From contig CAJTSV010000001.1 in the NCBI GenBank assembly GCA_910579075.1, positions 54,297 to 118,296 on the forward strand: a DNA stretch of 64,000 nucleotides. Direction: 5' to 3'. The notes below the pieces were generated by a model, which was not told the DNA's origin, searched no databases, and saw only the letters and a program-made list of their open reading frames with translations. This DNA comes from an uncultured Eubacterium sp. Its GTDB lineage: Bacteria > Bacillota > Clostridia > Lachnospirales > Lachnospiraceae. Each line of letters begins with the position of its first letter. Positions within the stretch are counted from its first letter, which is position 1. Both the position numbers and the translations under genes were made by a program. Of this stretch, positions 16,259 to 27,540 are shown piece by piece.

Positions 16259-18181
16259 TCAGGCCATAATCCGGTCGATAAATTCCTCATAGCTGCAGGA
16301 TGACACCAGCCCTGCCAGCTCCTGCGGGTGGTTGACGACATTGCTTACCCAGTCAAAGAATATTTTAATCATGCGCTCATCGCCTTCATTTGTTGCAAAA
16401 AGCATGACCAGGCTGACATGGAAATTGCCCCAGCGTACCGGGTTTTTCAGCATCGCTACCGCAATCGTGGAGCTGCTGGCAAACGCCCCGAAGGCGTGCG
16501 GAATCGCAAATGCATTGACAAAAGAGGTCGGCGACATCTGTTCCCTTTTGAGCACGATATCCTTAAATTCCGGCTCTACAATGCCTTCCTTTTCCAGGCC
16601 GCCGCACAGCATGGCGATTATTTCCTCCGGCGTCTCAAGGCCGACATTTTCATGAAAATGCTCCCGCCGTATCAGCCTCCCGATACAGGAGGTCAGCTCG
16701 AGCTGGAACCGTTTTTTGTCCAGCCGGTTCAGCGCCTGGAGAATGCTCGACTCCGTCTCGGAATCGACAAACAGGCTGATAGCCACCGTCGGCACATCCA
16801 GCTTATGCTCCAGCGGAAAGGTCGTCAGTATCAGATCCGGGTCCAGCGCAGAGGCTGTTTCTTCTTCAAAATAACTGAAAATGCCAGCTACTTCCATCCG
16901 TTCCCGGAACATGTCGGATATCTTGCGGACACACATTTCGGAAAAGGTCTGGTTGTGCGGGATAATCATCACCGCCCTGTACCTGCGCACACTCTGAATC
17001 CGCTCGCTGGCACCGCCCAGGTGAAGGGCAATATAACAGGACTCCGCTTCCGGGATATAGGCTTCGAGCTTGTCCTGAAGCAGCTCCACCACATAGATGC
17101 CCATATCGTATACAAACGGGTATTTGCGCTTAATCTCCTCTGCCAGCACCTCCTGCATATGCACCTTTGCCTTCACCCGGTCGATAAGCCCGTGAATGTG
17201 TATTTTAAGCCCGGCTATCAAATCCGCGTCACTGCGGAAATCCAGCCCGAACAGGGCATTGATGCCTTCCAGCGCTTCGGTAACCAGCTTTTTTGTATTC
17301 AGCCATTTTCCGTTAAAATTCACATAATCATTGGTATAGCTGGAAGCACGCTTTCCCATAATGACCAGCGCAAACATGCCGACCTCGCTGGCCTGCACCT
17401 CAAGGTGCAGGCGTTTTGAGACACGTTCAAAAAAGGTTTTGGAAATCTGATATTCAATCGTATCTTCCAGCCCCTGGGAAGCATTCTCCATTGTTACAAA
17501 ATGGGCGCAGTTCATGCGCTCAATGCTTGTACCGGCATGGAGAAGAACCATCAGGAACATGGATTCATGAATGGAATAATCATATTCTTCCAATACTTCC
17601 ACAAAGATATCCTTGACTGCAAGAAGGTCAAAGCTTTTATAAAGATTGGCAAGCAGGTTCATGTTCAGAAAATTGTCCTGCACCTCGGCTACAAGCAGGT
17701 CCCTGTAAAAGCGCCGCTTGCCGGCCTCATCGCCTTTTAAGGAAATACATTCCCTGTTACGCACAAGCTTCAGGCTGGCATAAGGCTCCAGCATCCTGCG
17801 TATGCGTTTGATATCATTGTCAATCGAATAGCCGCTGACATAAATCTGATTCTGAAGCGAGACCAGGTTCAGTTCCCTGGCCTCAAACAAAAGCTTCTGG
17901 ATAATATAAATGCACCGCGCACCCGGCGTCTGCGGAATTTCCGTTTCCGGCACCTTTTTTTCCGGTGCAAAAAGGCCCGTCCGGGCATCTTCCATCATCC
18001 GATAGCCCAGGCGCACATTCGACTCGATAGGCGGCGGTGTTATCCGTTTGTTAATGGCATCCACATCCGAGCGGATTGTCCTGTCTGAAACTCCCAGGAG
18101 CCTGGCCAGCTGCCTGCTGGTCATCCAGCCTTCCCGTTCGCAAAGCATGGCAAGCAGCTTTTCCTGTCTCACGTTCTGCAT
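16259..18181 (-). CDS. PRD-containing PTS-controlled transcriptional activator (LicR/ManR type)
   Basis: A 640-residue modular regulator. The N-terminal HTH (residues 1-60; REGWMTSRQLARLLGVSDRT) is followed by a second helical DNA-binding region, two PRD domains (about 180-400) with conserved His residues (one in GLKIHIHGLIDR), an EIIB-like domain (RAVMIIPHNQTFSEMC) and a C-terminal EIIA-fructose-type domain with the phospho-His in FVNAFAIPHAFGAF. Such proteins are activated or inactivated by PTS phosphorylation and switch on the adjacent PTS operon. It lies between mupG and the PTS genes, all on one strand, and each flanking promoter carries the same palindrome, its probable binding site. 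Confidence 0.93.
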   Translation of the reverse strand: MQNVRQEKLLAMLCEREGWMTSRQLARLLGVSDRTIRSDVDAINKRITPPPIESNVRLGYRMMEDARTGLFAPEKKVPETEIPQTPGARCIYIIQKLLFEARELNLVSLQNQIYVSGYSIDNDIKRIRRMLEPYASLKLVRNRECISLKGDEAGKRRFYRDLLVAEVQDNFLNMNLLANLYKSFDLLAVKDIFVEVLEEYDYSIHESMFLMVLLHAGTSIERMNCAHFVTMENASQGLEDTIEYQISKTFFERVSKRLHLEVQASEVGMFALVIMGKRASSYTNDYVNFNGKWLNTKKLVTEALEGINALFGLDFRSDADLIAGLKIHIHGLIDRVKAKVHMQEVLAEEIKRKYPFVYDMGIYVVELLQDKLEAYIPEAESCYIALHLGGASERIQSVRRYRAVMIIPHNQTFSEMCVRKISDMFRERMEVAGIFSYFEEETASALDPDLILTTFPLEHKLDVPTVAISLFVDSETESSILQALNRLDKKRFQLELTSCIGRLIRREHFHENVGLETPEEIIAMLCGGLEKEGIVEPEFKDIVLKREQMSPTSFVNAFAIPHAFGAFASSSTIAVAMLKNPVRWGNFHVSLVMLFATNEGDERMIKIFFDWVSNVVNHPQELAGLVSSCSYEEFIDRIMA

Positions 18182-18199
18182 GTTCAGCTCCTTATCTGC

Positions 18200-19294
18200 T
18201 TATACCCTGCAGAAGGAAAATACCTTCCATGGTTCCACATAGTTTAACAGCACATGCTCGTATTCCGGCAGATGCCCGATTACATTCTTGCGCCCGTCAT
18301 TTGGCATGTCTTTGAGCACGATATGCAGCTCGCCCTTGTACTGCTGGTAGCCGTCATTTAAAATCACGACATCCCCGCGCTTTAAGTCATGCGTATTGTC
18401 AGCCGTCACGGATTCATCCTTGAACGTTACCCTCGGCCAGGTCGAACGAATCATATATTCGCTCATATCGCCTCGCACAACGTGCTTCATTTCGTAATTC
18501 AGGATTTTGCTTTCTGTTTGTGTCAGCTCTTTTTCCAGAATCAGGCCAAACGTCAGAATCGCCGGATTCACTGCCGCACACGCTTCCAGCTCTGCATCCG
18601 AAGCATAGGCATTCGCTACAAGCACATCGTCTACCATTCCTGTGGCAAACAGGTGGCGTGCCTGGAAATCCATCGGCAGGCCGCGGTGCATCTCAAGCGT
18701 GCAGAGTCCTTCATTCACCGGCCACGGGCCATAGGCTCCTTCGCTGCTGCTGGATATAAAGGCAGCGACTGGCAGGTGCATGGATTTCATTTTCTCATTG
18801 CACGTGTTAAAATGCTCCAGGCTCAGTCCGGTATACTGCTGCGGATAGAAGTTGTGGCAGGTAACCAGCCTGGAGCGGTCCGGGTGATGGTCCATAATAT
18901 TCTCAATATAGACTAACTGCGTGCTGGCATTCAGCTCAATTTTAAGCCCCTGAGGATTATAGCTCATCAGGCTTTCTTTCATGCCGTCAAATCCCTCGTC
19001 CAGCCGGATGCCGTCTACATGCATTTCCTGAAATACAGACAGGTCGTCATACGAAATCCCCAGGCGCGAAAATACAGCCGGACTGACGTCCGGAATAATC
19101 TCCATGCCGCACTCGTGTGCCGTGTCTGCCAGCGCACGGAATTCATTTACCACTTCTTCCCTGCTTTTGTCCCCAACACTCAAAAGGCAGGTAAAAATGC
19201 GCTTGTAGCCAAGGCTTCCCGCTTTCCGGATATATGCCTGGTCTTTCTCGATTGTGGAATGCTCTGGATAGACCGATATGCCTAATCTTGCCAT
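18200..19294 (-). CDS. mupG: MupG family 6-phospho-N-acetylmuramidase (DUF871)
   Basis: A 364-residue protein starting MARLGISVYPEHSTIEKDQA, the hallmark of the DUF871/MupG family. It has an N-terminal TIM barrel (IRLDEGFDG, LKIELNAST and LVTCHNFYPQQYTGLS are family motifs) and a C-terminal cyclophilin-like domain from about residue 240. MupG characterised in other Firmicutes hydrolyses 6-phospho-MurNAc-beta-1,4-GlcNAc taken up by a PTS. AGAGGGGGA lies before the ATG; the longer frame to 19327 is not needed. It is the first gene of the regulon and implies a MurNAc- or GlcNAc-containing disaccharide as the PTS substrate. Confidence 0.88.
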   Translation of the reverse strand: MARLGISVYPEHSTIEKDQAYIRKAGSLGYKRIFTCLLSVGDKSREEVVNEFRALADTAHECGMEIIPDVSPAVFSRLGISYDDLSVFQEMHVDGIRLDEGFDGMKESLMSYNPQGLKIELNASTQLVYIENIMDHHPDRSRLVTCHNFYPQQYTGLSLEHFNTCNEKMKSMHLPVAAFISSSSEGAYGPWPVNEGLCTLEMHRGLPMDFQARHLFATGMVDDVLVANAYASDAELEACAAVNPAILTFGLILEKELTQTESKILNYEMKHVVRGDMSEYMIRSTWPRVTFKDESVTADNTHDLKRGDVVILNDGYQQYKGELHIVLKDMPNDGRKNVIGHLPEYEHVLLNYVEPWKVFSFCRV

Positions 19295-19367
19295 CGTAAA
19301 ATCCCCCTCTTTCTTTTTTCTGCACAAGGCTGCTTTACAGCCATATTTCGTCAGTTACTATGTATAT

Positions 19368-19424
19368 AATATACCGAATTGTCAGAAAAAATCGAGGTAA
19401 ACTTATTTCCTAGCAGTTAGGAAA
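19368..19424 (-). promoter_or_regulatory. Promoter P2 of mupG with upstream palindrome
   Basis: The palindrome TTTCCTAACTGCTAGGAAA (19406-19424, minus strand) has 7-base perfect arms and differs by one base from that of P1. A -10 element TATATT (19368-19373) follows after exactly 32 bases, the same distance as in P1, and both are preceded by CGG. As in P1 no strong -35 exists. The palindrome overlaps the stop codon of the upstream anti-sigma gene. The transcript would cover mupG and the regulator. Confidence 0.75.
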
Positions 19425-20712
19425 CGGAACTGCTGCCAGAATTATCAAAAATCCGCCTGATTTCTGAAATTTCATCAAAACCGGCTTTCGAAATGCAGAT
19501 TCCCAGTTCCGGCATGGCATGGACAACCATCCCGTCTCCGATGTAAATTGCCACATGGGCAGGCGTATCATAAAAAATAAAATCTCCGGGCACTGCCTGT
19601 TCCAGGTTTTCTATTTTTGTCCCAAATTCCCGCTGCCTGGCCGAATCATGCGGAAGACTGATTCCAAAATGCCCGCATACGCTTTTGGTAAAGCCGGAGC
19701 TGTCCGTGCCTTCTGTCAGGCTGTCTTTCCCCCATGCATATGGATTGCCGGTAAACTGCAGGGCATACGAAGCGGCGGCCGCTCCCTTTTTATAAGCTTT
19801 TGGTGCATGCACTTCAAAGGATTCCCCCGGGCTGGCATACAGCTTTTCTTTTTGAATATCCGTCTCAGGCCCCAGGCCTGCCATATATTCTGCTGCTTTT
19901 TCAAAATCTGGTTCTGCACCGTCCGCCGGCAGCTCAAACAAAGCGTTCAGTCCCTGGTATTCCTGATTTCTGCTGATTTTTCCTGTTTCCTCATCATAGA
20001 TATAAGCCTCTTTCTGATAAAATGTTCCTTCGCAAACGCACAGATACCGGTCATAGCCTGCAAAAATCCCGATATCATCACATTCTAAAAGCCTGTACAG
20101 GATGCCGTCTTCCGTGATATCTGTATAATTGCCTGACATGTCCGCGATGTTATACAAAGCCGGATTATATCCGCCAATAAGCGGGGAAACAAAAAATTCC
20201 AGCTCTCCATATGCTTCCTCAGAAGTGTCCGGCACCGGCCTGCCATCCGCGTATTCAATGGCCGCCACCGCATAAGTCCTGTCTGTGGCAATCCGGCCAT
20301 TTTCTTTCCCATGCGGGTATTCCGACAGCAGCTCCCCGGATATAATGCCCAGCAGGGTAACACGGTAATCCCCGTAATTCTGCGTTTCGTTTATGATAAA
20401 TGCCTGGCTGCTTAAAAATGCCTCCGCCAGCTTCCGGTCCTGTACATGCGCGGCAATATCAGACGATGACAGATATTTCCATGCCGCATATGCGGTCACG
20501 GAGCTGGTGCACAGCACTGCTGCGGCGATAGCTGCTGCAGACAGGCCCCGTTTTTTTCTTCTTATTCCCATCTTATTTTTTTCTTCTTTTATATCTTCTT
20601 TGTTTTCTGCCAGGCCTGCTGCACGGTTTAATATTTTCTGATTCAGCCAGAAATCTGCTTCTTCACATGGCGCAAGTGCCTGTCTTAATGCTTCATCCAG
20701 TTTTTTATCCAT
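19417..20712 (-). CDS. Membrane anti-sigma-like protein fused to a Cys-less NlpC/P60 domain
   Basis: A 431-residue protein. Residues 1-50 are cytosolic and charged, with one membrane helix (GLSAAAIAAAVLCTSSVTAY) near 55-75; the extracellular part ends in an NlpC/P60 domain from about residue 320 (GNPYAWGKDSLTEG ... HVAIYIGDGMVVHAM). The usual nucleophile motif D-C-S-G-F is D-S-S-G-F here; the codon at 19699-19701 is AGC where relatives have TGC. The catalytic His is kept. It starts eight bases inside the preceding ECF sigma gene, so it is very likely its anti-sigma partner. The outer domain may bind rather than cut peptidoglycan and act as a wall sensor; that is inference. Confidence 0.82.
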   Translation of the reverse strand: MDKKLDEALRQALAPCEEADFWLNQKILNRAAGLAENKEDIKEEKNKMGIRRKKRGLSAAAIAAAVLCTSSVTAYAAWKYLSSSDIAAHVQDRKLAEAFLSSQAFIINETQNYGDYRVTLLGIISGELLSEYPHGKENGRIATDRTYAVAAIEYADGRPVPDTSEEAYGELEFFVSPLIGGYNPALYNIADMSGNYTDITEDGILYRLLECDDIGIFAGYDRYLCVCEGTFYQKEAYIYDEETGKISRNQEYQGLNALFELPADGAEPDFEKAAEYMAGLGPETDIQKEKLYASPGESFEVHAPKAYKKGAAAASYALQFTGNPYAWGKDSLTEGTDSSGFTKSVCGHFGISLPHDSARQREFGTKIENLEQAVPGDFIFYDTPAHVAIYIGDGMVVHAMPELGICISKAGFDEISEIRRIFDNSGSSSVS

Positions 20713-21229
20713 TTAGAACATCCTCCAATTCCTTTTTTAATATTTTCCGGGCCCGGTGTAATCTGCTCAGTACGGTTCCTGCCGGTATTCTGACCGCTTT
20801 GGCAATCTGGGCTGCCGGCAGGTCTTCCATATAAAACAGAAGCACTACAATCTTCAGCTTGTCCGGCAGCCTGTTTACCGCCATTCGGACAGCTTCGGCA
20901 TTCTCTCTGCCTACAATTCTTTCTTCCGGTGAAAACTCCGTGCATTCCATGCCTGCTTCCTGTATGTCTGCTGCCGGCTGCACATCTGCAATCCGTTTGC
21001 GCCATGCGGTTTTCCTTTTTTTGTTTTTCCATATGCGCAGTGCAGCAGAAAGCAGATAGCTTTTTGGATTGTTTTCATATACGATTTTTTCCTGTAATGA
21101 TACAGCCATCAGAAATGTGTCCTGGTATAAATCGTCCGCTTCCAGCGGACTGCCCGCAAGATGCCTGCAAAATGAGTAAATGTCTCTGCCATATTTATCA
21201 ATGCACATCTCAAGCTCCTGTTTTGTCAT
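20705..21229 (-). CDS. ECF-type RNA polymerase sigma factor
   Basis: A 174-residue sigma-70 family protein with region 2 (YGRDIYSFCRHLAGSPLEAD, then DLYQDTFLMA) and region 4 (RLPDKLKIVVLLFYMEDLPA, then IPAGTVLSRLHRARKILKKE). The start at 21229 follows AGGGGG; a TTG-initiated frame to 21247 would bury that site. Its stop overlaps the next gene, which encodes a one-helix membrane protein, the usual sigma/anti-sigma pair. The target promoters are unknown. Confidence 0.93.
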   Translation of the reverse strand: MTKQELEMCIDKYGRDIYSFCRHLAGSPLEADDLYQDTFLMAVSLQEKIVYENNPKSYLLSAALRIWKNKKRKTAWRKRIADVQPAADIQEAGMECTEFSPEERIVGRENAEAVRMAVNRLPDKLKIVVLLFYMEDLPAAQIAKAVRIPAGTVLSRLHRARKILKKELEDVLNG

Positions 21230-21362
21230 CCGCTTTTTCCCCCTCAAACGCCTTATCCCGGCAGCAGCTTTATCCTTTCACTGATACATTGTCATAACCT
21301 GCAGATTTATTCGGATTTTATTCTTTTTTTCTGAAAAAATTTGGAGATGAATTAAAGAATTG

Positions 21363-21409
21363 TAAAAAATAAGCTCAGGCAGAGCCGTTTCATCTGGCTG
21401 TGCCTGAGC
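21363..21409 (-). terminator. Rho-independent terminator after the HEPN gene
   Basis: The arms GCTCAGGCA and TGCCTGAGC (21373-21409) enclose a loop with an extra CCAG/CGG pairing, and on the minus strand are followed by TTATTTTTT. It lies downstream of the HEPN/nucleotidyltransferase operon. The remainder of the 21230-21504 gap shows nothing else definite. Confidence 0.8.
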
Positions 21410-21504
21410 AAAGAATGCGGATAGAATGATGCAGTGAAAAATAAATCTTTTTTCTGTCATCCACAAAATGAAAACGGCATTCTATAAATACGGCCAGTCC
21501 CATT

Positions 21505-21921
21505 TCATTTAAGTTTGAGCCGGCTTATGCAGTAAGCTTCTATCTGCTCAATCAGTTCCCGTGCCGTTATAATCTGTTCCTCTGCTTTCTCTTTTGTAGC
21601 TATATAGAAATCATCATAATCACTGGCATGGCGGATTTCTTCTGCCCGCGCTATCCTTCTGCCGAATGTTTTCGGGATGATTTCAGTCTTTACATAGTCT
21701 TTATTGAAATTTGCCAGAGTATCTTTATGCCGCTTATATGACCTTCCATCTAATGCATGGACAGCCGATATGGCATGATAAATCGCATAATAAGCCCTGT
21801 TATTTGCTCCCCTGTATTCCTTTTCTTTCAGCAGAATTTCAGCTGACTGCAAATCGCTCTGAGCTGTTTCCATACGATAACGCACCAAATCACGAATGCT
21901 CCCTTTTTCAGGCTGTTCCAT
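21505..21921 (-). CDS. HEPN domain protein (HepT-like toxin candidate)
   Basis: A 138-residue helical protein starting MEQPEKGSIRDLVRYRMETA. ILLKEKEYRGANNRAYYAIYHAI is the typical HEPN helix pair, and the RNase-type motif can be placed at RAEEIRH followed by ASDYDDF. HEPN proteins paired with MNT nucleotidyltransferases are RNases or tRNA-acting toxins neutralised by nucleotidylation. Its gene overlaps the nucleotidyltransferase gene by 14 bases, with the transferase first. The longer frame to 21996 lies wholly inside that gene and is not preferred. Confidence 0.88.
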   Translation of the reverse strand: MEQPEKGSIRDLVRYRMETAQSDLQSAEILLKEKEYRGANNRAYYAIYHAISAVHALDGRSYKRHKDTLANFNKDYVKTEIIPKTFGRRIARAEEIRHASDYDDFYIATKEKAEEQIITARELIEQIEAYCISRLKLK

Positions 21922-22252
21922 ATAGCTCAACCCCTTCCTGCTGCACATTTGTATAAAAAGGATAAACCCCCTGCCACTTTTTAAAATGGGCAGCACTCTT
22001 TGCTATGGGTTTAATATCCGTTTCATGTTCCTCATTAAAATCATAAGTAGACCATGACAGCTGTCTGCCAAATTCCTCAATCTCCATTTCTGTCAAATCT
22101 GCCAGAATCATAATATCAATATCCGAATCCGGCCTGAAATCCCCTCTGGCATAAGAGCCATACAGGATTACTGACTTTAATCGGTCTCCGTAAATTTCCC
22201 TTACTACTTCCACATACTGCCCAAGCAGATTATTTATCATTCCCGGCATCAT
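21908..22252 (-). CDS. MNT-type nucleotidyltransferase (MntA-like antitoxin candidate)
   Basis: A 114-residue minimal nucleotidyltransferase. The signature GSYARGDFRPDSDIDI fits GS-x10-DxD exactly, giving the two metal-binding Asp residues, and a third acidic residue is likely in HETDIKPI. AAGGGGG precedes the start. Upstream of an overlapping HEPN gene, it fits the HEPN-MNT toxin-antitoxin family, where the transferase adds nucleotides to the HEPN protein and silences it. Confidence 0.88.
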   Translation of the reverse strand: MMPGMINNLLGQYVEVVREIYGDRLKSVILYGSYARGDFRPDSDIDIMILADLTEMEIEEFGRQLSWSTYDFNEEHETDIKPIAKSAAHFKKWQGVYPFYTNVQQEGVELYGTA

Positions 22253-22400
22253 GAACCCCCTTCTATAAATGGACTGTCCATAAAATTATCTGTTCCAATA
22301 TAACCTGTAATTCAGATTTTGTACACATTGCAGCTGCCACCTCGGTTCTTCGGATTCTGCTTTTATTGTAACCTGACTTTCTGCCATTTGTCAAATCAAA

Positions 22401-22439
22401 GCAGCCGTGTGCGGAATCATGCCCCCTGCACACGGCTGC
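22401..22439. terminator. Hairpin downstream of the beta-galactosidase gene
   Basis: Perfect 12-base arms GCAGCCGTGTGC and GCACACGGCTGC surround a 15-base loop. On the plus strand TTTTTGTTTTA follows; on the minus strand, the direction of lacZ, only TTTGATTTG follows. It may terminate lacZ weakly or block read-through from the plus strand. The surrounding gap 22253-22451 also contains AT-rich sequence that probably holds the promoter of the nucleotidyltransferase gene. Confidence 0.65.
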
Positions 22440-22451
22440 TTTTTGTTTTAT

Positions 22452-25613
<3,162 letters not shown>

Positions 25614-27080
25614 TTATTTGCGGCCAGTATTATTTTTCTTTTCAAAACGGTTCCAGCATCCCCATGCGAGCCCCATAAAAATAACAACCCCCAGCACATT
25701 ATATACCAGAGTGCCAATCGGATTTGCAACACCTTCCGGCAGTGTTCCGTTCACCGCCTGCATGATTAACGTCGGTTCCGGTACGGTAGACATGAAAAAT
25801 ACGAACATAAATACAATCAGAAGGAATACCCCTGCGATAATGCCAAAGGTGCGGCTTCCGAAACGGAAATCCCTTTCCAGACTGTCTTTTTTCCAGCGCA
25901 GCCCGATATAAGCCGCAAGCAGGAACAATACCGGCAGCAGTGACGTTGCCGCTGTCATATTAATAAGCATTTCCAGAAAGCTGTCAATATTTCCGATACC
26001 CAGTGCCGGGATAACCAGAAGGACGGTTACAACGATTCCCTGTACAAACAATGCATTGGTCGGATTGCCTTCTTCATTTGTTTTGACCAGCCATTTTCCG
26101 AATACGCCTTCCGGAATTTCCGAGAAAAATACTTTTACCGGTGCCGCCGTCCACAATGCCAGCGAGCCAAGGTTTCCCAGCAGCAGAATCACGCCGACCA
26201 GGCGGACAATGACACTGCCCGGTATTGCGAAATGCTTTCCAAGTATCTGGAATACATCAAAAATGCCATTTGAGAAGTTGCCGGAAAGCACCTCTCCCGG
26301 TACAATCATGCCTACCGCTACCGCACCGAGCACATACATTACCCCGACTACGATGGTTGCCAGAATCATAATTCTTACAAATGTTTTATTTCCGCCTTTT
26401 ACGTCCTTGACATACACGCCGATGCTTTCACCGCCGCCAACTGCCTGCAGTACCCATGCCATGGTCATAAAGAATGTCCAGTTAAATTTCGGCGTGACGG
26501 ACTGCATGGTAAACTCCTGTGCCGGTGCTTCCCCGAAACCAAATATCACGACAAAAGCAAGAATGACAAACGCGATGCCCATAAACAGACGTGCACTTCC
26601 TGCAAACCCGGTTACCTTTGAAATCCAGCTGACGCCCTTTACGCACACATACGTCGCAGCCCAGAACAGTACAATGGATATGACAGCTATAATCTTGGTT
26701 CCGCCTTCTCCCCCAAACATGTTTTTGCCGGCGAATGCGTAGGATGCATAAATCAGCGTCTGCGGCAGGAGCGAGCAGAAATAAAACAGATTGACAAAGA
26801 AATATGCCCATGCTCCCAGAAATGCCCATTTCGGCCCGAGTACACATTCCAGCCAGCTGTGTACGCCGGATTCTTTTTCCGAATTCGCAGATGCAAATTC
26901 TGCAATCATCAGAATAAACGGCAGAAAGTAAAATACAGAACCGAAAATATATGCAGGTATCGTTGCCAGTCCAATCTGGATGCTGTTATTAATAATACTC
27001 GGGAAGGCAAATACAGCTGAAAATGTCATCATCATAAGTGCCACTGACCCCAAACGCTCTCTTGAATTAGAATTTTCCAT
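25614..27080 (-). CDS. APC superfamily amino-acid/polyamine permease
   Basis: A 488-residue integral membrane protein with about 12 helices. The first helix region (SVALMMMTFSAVFAFPSIIN) and the unwound helix and gate residues are those of the amino acid-polyamine-organocation superfamily, nearest in feel to the glutamate/GABA-exchanger branch. It is the first gene of a two-gene transcript with lacZ. A lactose carrier would normally be MFS, GPH, ABC or PTS, so either this carries an amino acid and only shares regulation, or its substrate is atypical. The start has an AGGAGAA site. Confidence 0.88.
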   Translation of the reverse strand: MENSNSRERLGSVALMMMTFSAVFAFPSIINNSIQIGLATIPAYIFGSVFYFLPFILMIAEFASANSEKESGVHSWLECVLGPKWAFLGAWAYFFVNLFYFCSLLPQTLIYASYAFAGKNMFGGEGGTKIIAVISIVLFWAATYVCVKGVSWISKVTGFAGSARLFMGIAFVILAFVVIFGFGEAPAQEFTMQSVTPKFNWTFFMTMAWVLQAVGGGESIGVYVKDVKGGNKTFVRIMILATIVVGVMYVLGAVAVGMIVPGEVLSGNFSNGIFDVFQILGKHFAIPGSVIVRLVGVILLLGNLGSLALWTAAPVKVFFSEIPEGVFGKWLVKTNEEGNPTNALFVQGIVVTVLLVIPALGIGNIDSFLEMLINMTAATSLLPVLFLLAAYIGLRWKKDSLERDFRFGSRTFGIIAGVFLLIVFMFVFFMSTVPEPTLIMQAVNGTLPEGVANPIGTLVYNVLGVVIFMGLAWGCWNRFEKKNNTGRK

Positions 27081-27172
27081 GAGTTCTTCTCCTGTTCGTT
27101 ATTTTTTCAGCATCTGCGCATCTGCTTTGTAAATCTATTGTAGCATCGAAAAATCTGCAATTCTATCAGGCA

Positions 27173-27349
27173 TGTTGAAGTATTTATAACAAATGTTGCC
27201 TGTTGAAATATTTTTCCAGGTTTCTTTTTTCTGCATATTCTTTTCAATTCCGGCAGGAAATTGTGATATTTCCTGGCTTTATCGTTATATTTCCCTATAA
27301 AGTACGTGTTTTCGGCATAATCCGCGCACTTGTTATAGCTGCAGGAAAT
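27173..27349. promoter_or_regulatory. Candidate operator region between the permease-lacZ operon and the AraC gene
   Basis: The 460-base divergent gap holds several repeated motifs. TGTTGAAGTATTTA (27173) and TGTTGAAATATTTT (27201) are direct repeats 28 bases apart. CAGGAAAT occurs at 27254 and 27342 on the plus strand and at 27268-27275 on the minus strand, the first and last of these forming a palindrome with an 8-base arm. Such spaced direct or inverted half-sites are what AraC-family proteins bind. No clear -35/-10 pair was fixed for either gene. Confidence 0.45.
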
Positions 27350-27540
27350 ATAATTCATGTTGCTTTCTTATACTTATGTTGACTAGTGCTCTATCCGGCC
27401 AGAAATGGGAATATGTGTTTCCCGGTTTGTGCAGAATTTATTCCAAATATAGCCGGCATACTTATTGACTGCCAGCGTTCCATAGGTATATGATACAGAA
27501 AAATAGAAAGTTTCTGTCAAGCTTCAGGAGGTTTACAATT

